Shown here: piece by piece, positions 1 through 6,632 of the stretch
Numbering within the stretch: the stretch's first letter is position 1
Layout: each line of letters opens with the position of its first letter
From: Anaerolineales bacterium
Lineage (GTDB): Bacteria; Chloroflexota; Anaerolineae; Anaerolineales; UBA4823
DNA length: 6,639 nt
Direction: 5' to 3'
Assembly (NCBI GenBank): GCA_026415275.1
Contig: JAOAHK010000025.1
Span: forward strand, 1-6,639
Position numbers and translations under genes: made by a program
The notes under the pieces: generated by a model
Seen by the model: only the letters and a program-made list of their open reading frames with translations
Databases searched by the model: none
Told to the model about the DNA's origin: nothing

Positions 1-845
1 ACCGCTTCTAATGTCGCTTCCAGACCAGTGACCGCTCCGCTGTTCTTGGCAGCGCGCGTGATCAGATCTTCAATTAGCAATTCTTCACGCCGTTGTTCGG
101 CCTTCTGCCCAATTTCCATGGCCTTGGCCAGAACCTCGGCGTGACCGGCGTTCATATTCATTGGAAAATGACCCACAACCAGACTCTGCCAGGCTTTGGG
201 CAACAAACTGCGGAACAAATTCACATTCTCTTCGGTTCCGCCGATCAAGACTCGGCGCACATTGTTTTCAGAGAAGAAGCGTGTTGCAAATTCGGCTGCC
301 TCGCGCAAATTGCGTTCTGCTACTTCCTCAGTGTAATTAGTCTGCCCAGCGGTGCCGCCACGCCGTCCAGCAGCTTGGGAACCGCCCCCGCGCTTGGTGT
401 GGCGCACGGCTTCGCCCAATAGCCCTTCCTGCTCGATTAACTCCCCAAGATGAAAGTAGAAGAATCGTGCTCCCTGCTTATCCACTAAGGCTACGCCGTA
501 ACCGCCATAGGAATCCAACAAGTCAGCTAAGGGTTTCACGTGCGGTCGGTCGCTAACCCGCACCCGACTGCGCAAGGGAATTGCTAAAGGAAAAGAGCGA
601 AACCAATCCTTTGTGGCACACGAAAATACCGCCACGCTTCGTCCAGTCCAATCAAATTCGTGTTCAAAATACCGCTCAATAACCTCTACATCAGCTGCTA
701 ACTCTACCTGGCGCAACAAGGCGCGCAAGTGCCGCCGATGTGTCTCTTTGTTCCCTTCGGATGGATCGGTGTTGAGATATAAGCTGACTACGGCGTTTGG
801 AGCTTGAAAGTCTAGAAGCTCACGCAAGTCGCGGTCGGTTAACAT
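1..845 (-). CDS. baeRF/Vms1-like (archaeo-eukaryotic release factor-type) protein, partial at C-terminus
   Basis: Reading the minus strand from ATG at 845 gives 281 uninterrupted codons that run off the left edge, so the C-terminus is missing. The start follows an AGGAGG at 856-851 with a 5-nt spacer. A second ATG at 850 hits a stop after three codons and is not used. Visible features: an N-terminal part beginning MLTDRDLRELLDF, then a strand with ALVDKQGARFFYF (about 119-131) typical of the eRF1 middle-domain fold. A glycine-rich loop GGGSQ (153-157) followed by basic residues matches the GGxQ-like loop of Vms1/ANKZF1-type peptidyl-tRNA hydrolases. RRVLIGGTEENVNLF (197-211) and the VVGHFPMNMNAGHAEVL region (223-239) resemble the following strand and helix of that domain. 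The tail around AVTGLEATLEA resembles the start of the L7Ae-like third domain. Known family role: ribosome rescue or cleavage of peptidyl-tRNA; the activity here is inferred. It is divergent from the signalling operon. The exact baeRF subfamily cannot be settled by eye. Confidence 0.8.
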   Translation of the reverse strand, partial: MLTDRDLRELLDFQAPNAVVSLYLNTDPSEGNKETHRRHLRALLRQVELAADVEVIERYFEHEFDWTGRSVAVFSCATKDWFRSFPLAIPLRSRVRVSDRPHVKPLADLLDSYGGYGVALVDKQGARFFYFHLGELIEQEGLLGEAVRHTKRGGGSQAAGRRGGTAGQTNYTEEVAERNLREAAEFATRFFSENNVRRVLIGGTEENVNLFRSLLPKAWQSLVVGHFPMNMNAGHAEVLAKAMEIGQKAEQRREELLIEDLITRAAKNSGAVTGLEATLEA

Positions 846-850
846 GCCAT

Positions 851-856
851 CCTCCT
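851..856 (-). promoter_or_regulatory. Shine-Dalgarno of the release-factor-like gene
   Basis: The minus strand reads AGGAGG five bases before the ATG at 845. This strong site decides the start in favour of 845 over the ATG at 850, which opens a three-codon frame only. It contrasts with the divergent gene at 961, which has no such site. Confidence 0.75.
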
Positions 857-947
857 CTCTCGTCTAAGGATTTTGCGGGAATGAAGGGCTATACCGTTCA
901 AACCCCCACCTTCGCTGAACTTCGTTCCCGATTTGAATATTTCCATG

Positions 948-959
948 CTATGATTATAG
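948..959. promoter_or_regulatory. Near-symmetric divergent -10 block (TATGAT plus strand, TATAAT minus strand)
   Basis: The 12-mer CTATGATTATAG differs from its own reverse complement at only two positions. On the plus strand it holds TATGAT at 949-954 (5 of 6 to the sigma-70 -10 consensus). Its distance places transcription start at about 961, the A of the next gene's ATG. On the minus strand it holds TATAAT at 958-953, a perfect consensus, which would give the release-factor-like gene a leader of about 100 nt. Neither strand has a good -35 at 16-18 bp, so this is a candidate. The rest of 846-960 holds no other element I can support. Confidence 0.4.
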
Positions 960-960
960 T

Positions 961-2103
961 ATGAAATCGCGCCGTGAGCATATTCTTCTCGTAGAGAATA
1001 ACGCTTCGATTAGCGATCGCGTGGCGCGACAAGCTCTGCGTCCTCTTGGTTTTCAAGTCGATATTGTCCTCCATGCTTCTGCTGCGCTGCAAGAGATCAA
1101 TCGCATAAAGCCTGATCTGATTATTGCCAATCTCAACCTGCCCGGACTATCGGGTAAAGACCTTTTGGTTGCTGTGCAGTCCCAGGGGTACGAGATCCCT
1201 TTCATCGTTCTCGCCGAAGAGACCAAAGAGGGCGATATCCTACAAGCTTTTCGTCTCGGCGCAGCCGACTTTCTGAGTTGGCCTGCCCAAGAGACGGAGA
1301 TTGTTGCCACTGTTGAACGCGTCTTAAGGCAGGTGCGTGTTCAACAAGAACGCCAAGCGCTGGTCAATCAGCTTTCCCGTCTCAACCAAGAGCTTGAGAA
1401 ACAAATCAACGACCTGACTGCCCTGATCAACGCTGGCAAAGCGATTACCTCGCTAAACGACCCAAAGCGGTTGGTCGAAACTGCCCTAGAAAAGTGTGTT
1501 TTATTGAGCAGTGCTGAGCGGGGTATGGTACTGCTGCGAGCAGAGAGAGGTCAAGCTTATTTTCTGCGCGCTGTCCTTCATTTCCCAGATGAAATCAATC
1601 TTAGGCTTAACAAAGCCTGGGATGATGGCGTTTCCAACTTGGTGGCTGATTCGGGGGAACCGTTATCCATCCATGGTGAGCCTCTCAAACCCTTCATCCT
1701 ATCCAAATACGGCGCTTCTGCTCTCATCCTACCTCTCAAGGTCCAAAATGAGGTGCTGGGGATGTTTGTCTTGTTGCGCAAACGAGCTCAGCCATTCGAT
1801 TCTCACGCCCAATCGCTTGCTGAAGCGGTGGTTGACTACACCGCCATTGCCCTCATGAATCTTCAGTTAATCCGCACGATCGAGAAACGCCTGCTGCAAT
1901 CCACTCAAGAACGGCAAATCCAGAAACTCAAGGCGCAATTGTTATCTATCCTTGAGAAAATTCAACTAGCTCAAACCGCCTTGAGCGACCTTTTGGCAGA
2001 AGAAGGCACCCTCTTGACCAATCGGCAGAGGCAGTGGATTTACAGTGTTCGTGATCAACTGCTACAAGTTCAGGAGACGCTCGTCAAAGCAAAGACTCTA
2101 TAG
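961..2103 (+). CDS. Pseudo-receiver/GAF protein with a degenerate DHp-like tail
   Basis: 380 residues, no membrane segments, so cytoplasmic. Order: receiver-like fold (about 6-122), coiled coil (about 124-152), GAF domain (about 152-305), helical tail (about 308-380). The receiver fold is recognisable (HILLVENN, then LNLPGLSG, then GAADFLSWP), but key residues are changed. The phosphoacceptor Asp is Asn57, the second acidic-pair residue is Asn13, the conserved Thr/Ser is Ala85, and the conserved Lys is Trp107. Phosphorylation is therefore unlikely. The tail (SDLLAEEGTLLTNRQRQW, 342-359) aligns with the DHp helices of the kinase encoded next (TELIGRVGPLNERQQEF) but has Ser329 where the kinase has its histidine, and no ATPase domain follows. 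ATG 961 is the only start after the in-frame stop at 934-936; no Shine-Dalgarno precedes it, suggesting a leaderless mRNA. The kinase gene follows 40 bp later, probably in the same operon. Inferred role: a non-catalytic partner or sensor subunit. GAF ligand unknown. Confidence 0.85.
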   Translation: MKSRREHILLVENNASISDRVARQALRPLGFQVDIVLHASAALQEINRIKPDLIIANLNLPGLSGKDLLVAVQSQGYEIPFIVLAEETKEGDILQAFRLGAADFLSWPAQETEIVATVERVLRQVRVQQERQALVNQLSRLNQELEKQINDLTALINAGKAITSLNDPKRLVETALEKCVLLSSAERGMVLLRAERGQAYFLRAVLHFPDEINLRLNKAWDDGVSNLVADSGEPLSIHGEPLKPFILSKYGASALILPLKVQNEVLGMFVLLRKRAQPFDSHAQSLAEAVVDYTAIALMNLQLIRTIEKRLLQSTQERQIQKLKAQLLSILEKIQLAQTALSDLLAEEGTLLTNRQRQWIYSVRDQLLQVQETLVKAKTL

Positions 2104-2135
2104 CCTTCCTAAATTTTGGGATCATTCTTGCATCT

Positions 2136-2139
2136 AGGA
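2136..2139 (+). promoter_or_regulatory. Shine-Dalgarno of the hybrid histidine kinase
   Basis: AGGA lies 4 nt before the ATG at 2144 and 7 nt before a second in-frame ATG at 2147. The spacing fits the second ATG better, so the real protein may begin one residue later. The 40-bp gap 2104-2143 shows no terminator-like hairpin, which supports cotranscription with the upstream gene. Confidence 0.5.
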
Positions 2140-2143
2140 ACAC

Positions 2144-4081
2144 ATGATGGTTCGATCAAGGCGTATAGCCCTGTTTATAGAAGATGACAATGTTGCTAAT
2201 CGGTTGGCTGTGCATATTCTGCAACCCGCTGGCTATCAAGTGGAAAGGCTGAACGGGGAAGCTGAACTTCAAGCCCGTTTGCAGAACGATTTGCCCAGTG
2301 CCCTCATTGTCGATGATTCACTTGCACCGAAGACGATGCGTTCGCTTATCAAGGATTTCCCTACGCTACCTATCGTTTTCTATCTAAAGAAAGCGCACAG
2401 CGATGCGATCATCCAACGCTATCAAGATGGTTTTCAAGCAGTACTGACCGATCAGGATGATCAGGTGCAAGCTCTCTTAGCCATCAACCGCGCCGTGCAA
2501 CGTCAAGAAGATTGGCAGAGATGGTTTCAATTTGAGCAGAAGCGTCATGCCCAATCCCTCGAGAAACGTGTCGCAGACCTCGAACGACTGCATCGCATCG
2601 GGGGAAAGATCTCGGCTTCCCTAAACCTCGATCACGTCTTATCCGAGGTGGTCATGGCGGCGGTTGAGTTGACCGATGCCGAAGAAGGCAATTTGATGCT
2701 CTTGGATAAAGAGAGCGGAAATTTAATTTTGCGCGCTGCGCACTCGGTGGGGGAGCAGAAGACACATATTTTGCGCGTCCCAATTTACGACACCTTATTA
2801 GGTGAAGTCCTTCGCACTCAAAAAGCGGTGATTTTGGGTGGTGGCGAGCTGACGAAAATCCAAACCGCATTTCTCGTACGGGCATTAATCTACGTGCCTT
2901 TGATCATGGGAGAACAATCGATTGGTGTCTTGGGCATCTATAACCGAGAGCGAGAGCAAGCCTTTTCCGAATATCATCAAATGCTCCTCGAAGCGCTTGC
3001 CGATTATGCTGCCATTGCCATCCAAAACGCACATTATTACACCGCCAACGAACGTGAGCGCCAAAAATTGCACACCATTCTAACCAATGTGCGCGATGGC
3101 GTGTTAGTTTTGGATGAAGAACAGCGCATTCTGCTGATCAACGCTGCTTGTTTGCAAGCCTTTGGGCTTCAGGAGCAATACTGTTTGGGCAAGCCGATCG
3201 AGCAGGTGATTTCCAACCAAGATTTAATCCTAATGCTAAAACAATCTCCTTCCCAGTGGATCAAAGGGGGGGAGATTCGTCTGGAAGATGGACGCATTTG
3301 GAATTGTCAGTTGACACCGATTGCCGATGTTGGCTTAGCCGTGACCATGCATGACATCACCCACCTCAAGGAGTTGGATCGGGTTAAGTCGGAATTTGTG
3401 AGCGCAGTGTCGCATGATCTGCGCTCCCCTCTAACCGCAATTCTGGGTTATACCGAGTTAATCGGCCGCGTAGGTCCGCTTAATGAACGCCAGCAGGAAT
3501 TTGTCAAACGTGTCCAAGCTAGCGTACAAGGGATCACAACACTGATCAGCGATCTGTTAGATTTGGGGCGCATTGAAGCCGGCTTGGATGCGCGCAAAGA
3601 GTTAATCGATATCCGTCCACTTCTCCGCCAAAGCCTCGAAAGCTTCACCAATTTTCTCAACGAAAAAGCGCAACAGCTTGTTGTCGAGATTTCACCTTCC
3701 ACTCCTCCTGTTTGGGGAAATCCGGTGCGCCTGCAACAGATGATCGCCAATCTGGTCAGCAACGCCATCAAGTATACGCCGAAAGGGGGAAAACTGGGCG
3801 TGCGGGCATGGCAGGAAGATGGTCAATTGATCTTACAGGTTTGGGACACTGGGGTAGGGATTCCGCCTGCTGAACAACCGTATATCTTCGATAAATTCTA
3901 CCGGGCAAGCAACCTACCCGACGATACCAGCGGCACGGGGTTGGGCCTTACTATCGTTAAGTCAATTGTGGAAGATCACCAGGGGCGGATCTGGGTGGAA
4001 TCGACACTGGGACAGGGGACAACGTTTACGATTGTGTTGCCCGCCGCCGAATTAGGAGAATTGCCTAAACCCCCTGCTTGA
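2144..4081 (+). CDS. Soluble hybrid sensor histidine kinase (receiver-like, GAF, PAS, HisKA, HATPase)
   Basis: 645 residues without membrane segments, so a cytoplasmic kinase that autophosphorylates a histidine using ATP. Order: N-terminal receiver-like domain (about 7-117), coiled coil (about 118-155), GAF (about 150-300), PAS (about 305-405), HisKA (about 412-485), HATPase_c (about 525-635). Kinase motifs are intact: H box SHDLRSPL with His424, N box around Asn540 (NLVSNAIKYTP), DTGVGI from Asp568, and GTGLGL from Gly597. The receiver retains its acidic residues (EDD, 13-15) and an Asp at the expected site (Asp58), but the conserved Lys position is Asp103 and the Thr position is Leu81, so its phosphorylation is doubtful. 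The GAF region contains no cysteine, which argues against a covalently bound bilin, and the PAS shows no LOV-type NCRFLQ motif. Its signal is unknown. It follows the paralogous pseudo-receiver/GAF gene by 40 bp. No DNA-binding partner regulator is present, so the phosphorelay target must lie elsewhere. Confidence 0.93.
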   Translation: MMVRSRRIALFIEDDNVANRLAVHILQPAGYQVERLNGEAELQARLQNDLPSALIVDDSLAPKTMRSLIKDFPTLPIVFYLKKAHSDAIIQRYQDGFQAVLTDQDDQVQALLAINRAVQRQEDWQRWFQFEQKRHAQSLEKRVADLERLHRIGGKISASLNLDHVLSEVVMAAVELTDAEEGNLMLLDKESGNLILRAAHSVGEQKTHILRVPIYDTLLGEVLRTQKAVILGGGELTKIQTAFLVRALIYVPLIMGEQSIGVLGIYNREREQAFSEYHQMLLEALADYAAIAIQNAHYYTANERERQKLHTILTNVRDGVLVLDEEQRILLINAACLQAFGLQEQYCLGKPIEQVISNQDLILMLKQSPSQWIKGGEIRLEDGRIWNCQLTPIADVGLAVTMHDITHLKELDRVKSEFVSAVSHDLRSPLTAILGYTELIGRVGPLNERQQEFVKRVQASVQGITTLISDLLDLGRIEAGLDARKELIDIRPLLRQSLESFTNFLNEKAQQLVVEISPSTPPVWGNPVRLQQMIANLVSNAIKYTPKGGKLGVRAWQEDGQLILQVWDTGVGIPPAEQPYIFDKFYRASNLPDDTSGTGLGLTIVKSIVEDHQGRIWVESTLGQGTTFTIVLPAAELGELPKPPA

Positions 4082-4092
4082 GCTCTCGATCG

Positions 4093-5871
4093 TTACTGGA
4101 GCGGCCAGATCAACGGCACCAGCAAAATGGCAACCCCAAAAATAAACAGCGTCAGCAAGAAACCTACCTTGACGAAATCAAAAAAGCGATAATGACCTAA
4201 GCCATAGACCATCAAACAAGCCGGCTCAAGGGGCGTAACAAACGACGTACTGGCTCCAACCGCAATCATCACCGCAAAGGCGCGCGGATTTAGACCTAAT
4301 TGCAGGGCGGTTTGAATCGCAACCGGTAAGACGACCGCAGCAGCAGCTTGATTGGACATCGGCTGAGTTAGGACCATGGCTAAGAAAAAGAAACCACTCA
4401 GCAACCATAAGGGGTGAGCATCTCCCACCCATTTGACCAATTGCTGTGCCAGAAAAGCTGCCGTGCCGCTCTTTTCCATAGCCATCCCTAAGGCAAGCAT
4501 ACTGCCGATGAGAATGACGATCTTCCATTCCACTTCGCGATAAGCCTCTTCGGGAGTAATACAGCGGGTTAGAAAAGCCAAAATTGTCCCCGTTAGGATT
4601 GCAACAGAGAGGGGCGCTAACCCCAAAGCTGCTACGAGTAAAACCGCGGCGAAGATCAAAACGCTCAAATGCGTGCGGCGCGTATCGATTGGGCGTTCCT
4701 CGACCGGGTTCAGGATGCGCAAAAAGAAGTTGTTCTCCAAAGCCGCAATTGACTCAGCATCGCCTTGAATCAACAACACATCGCCCAAGCGCAGCACGAT
4801 TTGGCTTAGTTTCTGGGTCAGGGTTTCCTCTTGCCGGTGGATTGCCAATACGTTCACGCCAAAACGCCGGCGTAGATCTGCCCCGCGCAGGGTTCGCCCG
4901 ATCAAATAGGAGCGCGGCAAGATGATGGCTTCATACAAACGCAACTCCAATTGATCTAGCTCGTGGTTGGAAAAGGCGGCCTGAGGTGCTAATTCTAATC
5001 CGCTAGCTTCTTTGATCTTGAGGATCTGATCGCGCGTTGCTTCAACAAGCAAGACATCGTTGGCGTGAATGGTCTGGTATGCATCCGGCGTAGTGATTTG
5101 ATGATCGCCGCGCAATAGGGCGACTACGTTTAGTTCCAATTGGGCGCCTATGTTTGCCTCGTCGAAGGTCTTTCCGACCAAGGGCGAGTTGGGCAGCACG
5201 ACGATTTCGGTCAGATAAGAGCGCAAACCGAATTCTTCGCTCAATCGGCGCGGTGTTTCGCGCAATGGGATCAGGCGAATCCCGATCAGCCCCATATAGA
5301 CCAAGCCAATCAGCACAATAGGCAAACCAACCGGTGTTAATTCAAAAACCCCCAACGCGGCTAAACCATACTGGCGCATAAAACCACTGACAACAATATT
5401 GGTGGAGGAAGCGATCAAGGACACCGAGCTGGCAAGAATGGCTGCATAGGCAATTGGCATTAAGACTTTCGATAAGGGAGTGTTGGTGCGGCGTGCAACA
5501 CCGCTGGCGACGGGGATGAATAACGCTGTGGCAGCCGTATTGCTGATGAAACTGCTGACCGTCGAAACAATCGCCATCAGCAGCAGAGTGAGGCGAGCCG
5601 AGTCGCCGCGCACATTGCTCAGCAGACGGGCGTTGATCAACTCAATCACCCCATTACGCACCAGCGAGGCAGTGAGAATCAACAAGCCAACGATGATGAT
5701 GATCGTCTCACTGCCAAAGCCGAGAAAAGCCTCATCGAGGGGTAAAACCCCGCCAAGGATTAGGCTTAGCAAAACCGCCAGAGCAATGACATCGATGGAA
5801 AAGATTTCCAGAGAAAATAAAACAATCGCACCGATTATGATGACTATCAAATAGAAGTGTTGAAATTCCAT
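4093..5871 (-). CDS. SLC13/DASS-type anion permease with two TrkA-C domains
   Basis: 592 residues, the usual size of SLC13 permeases that carry internal TrkA-C (RCK_C) domains. An N-terminal membrane half (about 5-202) is followed by two cytosolic TrkA-C domains (about 218-288 and 310-380) and a second membrane half (about 402-590). The first half has the ion-binding SNT motif (Ser110-Asn111-Thr112) and a later ASSTN motif (154-158). The second half has SNQ (506-508) within the conserved alanine-rich stretch, then TPLEPACLMVYG (546-557). Relatives usually have a TPIGYQTNLMVYG-like sequence there, so this copy lacks one residue and the TN pair. Family role: Na+-coupled uptake of sulfate, dicarboxylate or similar anions across the inner membrane; the substrate cannot be told from sequence. 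ATG 5871 follows GAGG at 5879-5876 with a 4-nt spacer. It converges on the kinase gene with 11 bp between stop codons and diverges from the gene at 5973. Confidence 0.9.
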   Translation of the reverse strand: MEFQHFYLIVIIIGAIVLFSLEIFSIDVIALAVLLSLILGGVLPLDEAFLGFGSETIIIIVGLLILTASLVRNGVIELINARLLSNVRGDSARLTLLLMAIVSTVSSFISNTAATALFIPVASGVARRTNTPLSKVLMPIAYAAILASSVSLIASSTNIVVSGFMRQYGLAALGVFELTPVGLPIVLIGLVYMGLIGIRLIPLRETPRRLSEEFGLRSYLTEIVVLPNSPLVGKTFDEANIGAQLELNVVALLRGDHQITTPDAYQTIHANDVLLVEATRDQILKIKEASGLELAPQAAFSNHELDQLELRLYEAIILPRSYLIGRTLRGADLRRRFGVNVLAIHRQEETLTQKLSQIVLRLGDVLLIQGDAESIAALENNFFLRILNPVEERPIDTRRTHLSVLIFAAVLLVAALGLAPLSVAILTGTILAFLTRCITPEEAYREVEWKIVILIGSMLALGMAMEKSGTAAFLAQQLVKWVGDAHPLWLLSGFFFLAMVLTQPMSNQAAAAVVLPVAIQTALQLGLNPRAFAVMIAVGASTSFVTPLEPACLMVYGLGHYRFFDFVKVGFLLTLFIFGVAILLVPLIWPLQ

Positions 5872-5895
5872 TTCGCCTCTACCATAATGAGAGCC

Positions 5896-5901
5896 ATTTT
5901 A
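5896..5901 (-). promoter_or_regulatory. Candidate -10 (TAAAAT) of the permease gene
   Basis: The minus strand reads TAAAAT, 5 of 6 to the -10 consensus, which would start transcription about 18 nt before the permease ATG and include its GAGG site in the leader. At 17 bp the -35 position reads ATCGTT, a poor match, so confidence is limited. Confidence 0.35.
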
Positions 5902-5927
5902 CCATGTTCGTTAACCAAAACGATGCC

Positions 5928-5956
5928 TTGTCTGCAAGTCCACCTTGATGTATCAT
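5928..5956 (+). promoter_or_regulatory. Candidate sigma-70-type promoter of the membrane-protein gene
   Basis: TTGTCT at 5928-5933 (4 of 6 to TTGACA) is separated by exactly 17 bp from TATCAT at 5951-5956 (5 of 6 to TATAAT). The predicted transcription start at about 5963 gives a leader of only about 10 nt before the GTG start at 5973, and no Shine-Dalgarno is visible there. It overlaps the divergent permease promoter region. Confidence 0.5.
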
Positions 5957-5972
5957 TTGAATATTCATCCTT

Positions 5973-6632
5973 GTGGATTGGGATACGGAAACTTTGGAAG
6001 AGCCTAGCGTTCTCGATTACATTAGATCACTATTGAGAGACTGGCGACGGTTGCCTGCCTATTTGAGGGAATTGAGACAAAAAGAGACAATTGAAGCGGC
6101 ACCTTCCTCGGAAGCTGCCGCCGATGCAGAAACCCAAGCCAGAGCAACCGCAGCGCAGAAAACTCGCCAATCCTTGTCAAGTCTTGGCGAGATCGTTCCC
6201 ACACTACCGGCCGCTCCGCAAGAGGGCCTGACCGTTGAGACGATCTCCGTTGTGGCCTCTGCCGAGCAAGCTCAAGCGCTCCCGCAGCGGCTCTCGCGGA
6301 CGGAGCGTTTGGCGGTCCTGAGCAGCTTATCTGGCTTGATCCTTGCCCTGTTTGCCCAAGCCGCGCTTGAGCCGCCCAACCCAGATGCCACCTTTGGTAT
6401 AGTTTTTTATGGGACTGCGGCGGCGGTGTTGTTGTTTGCGAGTCTGAGAGCGGGTCTTGAAGTGCCTTCGAGGCCCCCCCCCCCCCCCCCCTTGGGAGAG
6501 GGGAGAAAGCCCTCACCCCCAAATCCTTTCTCAAGGGGAGAAGGAGTTTCGCCTGCATTTGCCGGCTTTTGGGGCGGGGTTGGTCAGCGCCGCTTTGGCT
6601 TTTCTGACCTTTGGCGGCGGGGATTTCAATAG
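5973..6632 (+). CDS. Membrane protein N-terminal part, possibly GT39-type glycosyltransferase, frame broken at a poly-C tract
   Basis: GTG 5973 is the only in-frame start after the stop at 5958-5960. As read, the frame gives 219 residues ending at TAG 6630-6632. Residues 1-110 are a hydrophilic, Ala/Glu-rich, presumably cytoplasmic segment (early motif EPSVLDYIRSLLRDW). Two membrane segments follow: about 113-132 and 140-158. Six prolines (168-173) encoded by 18 consecutive Cs come next, then a low-complexity stretch from a GC-rich inverted-repeat element. After 6541 this frame yields nothing protein-like, while the frame starting one base later continues with a third hydrophobic segment and stays open to the window end. 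The true product is therefore probably longer than 219 residues. The N-terminal layout recalls glycosyltransferase family 39 proteins of Chloroflexota, but no catalytic motif is visible, so that assignment is tentative. It could equally be another multi-pass membrane protein. Confidence 0.6.
   Translation: MDWDTETLEEPSVLDYIRSLLRDWRRLPAYLRELRQKETIEAAPSSEAAADAETQARATAAQKTRQSLSSLGEIVPTLPAAPQEGLTVETISVVASAEQAQALPQRLSRTERLAVLSSLSGLILALFAQAALEPPNPDATFGIVFYGTAAAVLLFASLRAGLEVPSRPPPPPPLGEGRKPSPPNPFSRGEGVSPAFAGFWGGVGQRRFGFSDLWRRGFQ
6474..6491 (+). repeat. Poly-C homopolymer, 18 bases, inside a coding sequence
   Basis: Eighteen consecutive Cs encode six prolines in the frame from 5973. Such long homopolymers slip during replication and are also error-prone in sequencing. 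Length 18 leads to the stop at 6630; lengths 17 or 20 would open the frame to the window end; lengths 16 or 19 would lead to the stop at 6605-6607. Confidence 0.95.
6488..6544. repeat. GC-rich palindromic (REP/MITE-like) element inserted in the gene
   Basis: CCCCTTG at 6488-6494 pairs perfectly with CAAGGGG at 6532-6538, and inside it AGAAAG at 6504-6509 pairs with CTTTCT at 6526-6531, giving a compound hairpin. The purine-rich GGGAGAGGGGAG and the CCCTCACCCCCA core resemble a widespread class of interspersed bacterial repeats whose translations read like PSPPNPFSRGEG. It is open in all three plus-strand frames and adjoins the poly-C run. No clear target-site duplication is visible, and no second copy is in this window. 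Confidence 0.65.

Noticed and set aside
93..422. Plus-strand open frame of 109 codons
   Set aside because: It lies antisense to the release-factor-like gene, whose minus-strand frame shows clear family motifs and a strong Shine-Dalgarno. The plus-strand translation has no recognisable pattern.
955..960. TATAGT with TTGAAT (933-938) at 16 bp as the promoter for the gene at 961
   Set aside because: The spacing is acceptable, but transcription would begin near 967, after the only usable start codon. TATGAT at 949-954 fits better.
1013..1020. GCGATCGC, a HIP1-like octamer
   Set aside because: Only one copy noticed in the window, inside a coding region, so no sign of the high abundance seen in cyanobacteria.
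2594..3050. Kinase GAF domain as a bilin-binding phytochrome-type photosensor
   Set aside because: The region has no cysteine for chromophore attachment and no phytochrome PHY domain follows it.
4052..4068. TTAGG/CCTAA hairpin near the kinase stop as a terminator
   Set aside because: Only a 5-bp stem, inside the coding sequence and without a following T tract. No convincing terminator is visible in the 11-bp convergent gap.
6022..6558. Minus-strand open frame of 178 codons
   Set aside because: Antisense to the membrane-protein gene. Its translation is Arg/Pro/Gln-rich without domain pattern, and it gains length because the repeat is stop-free.
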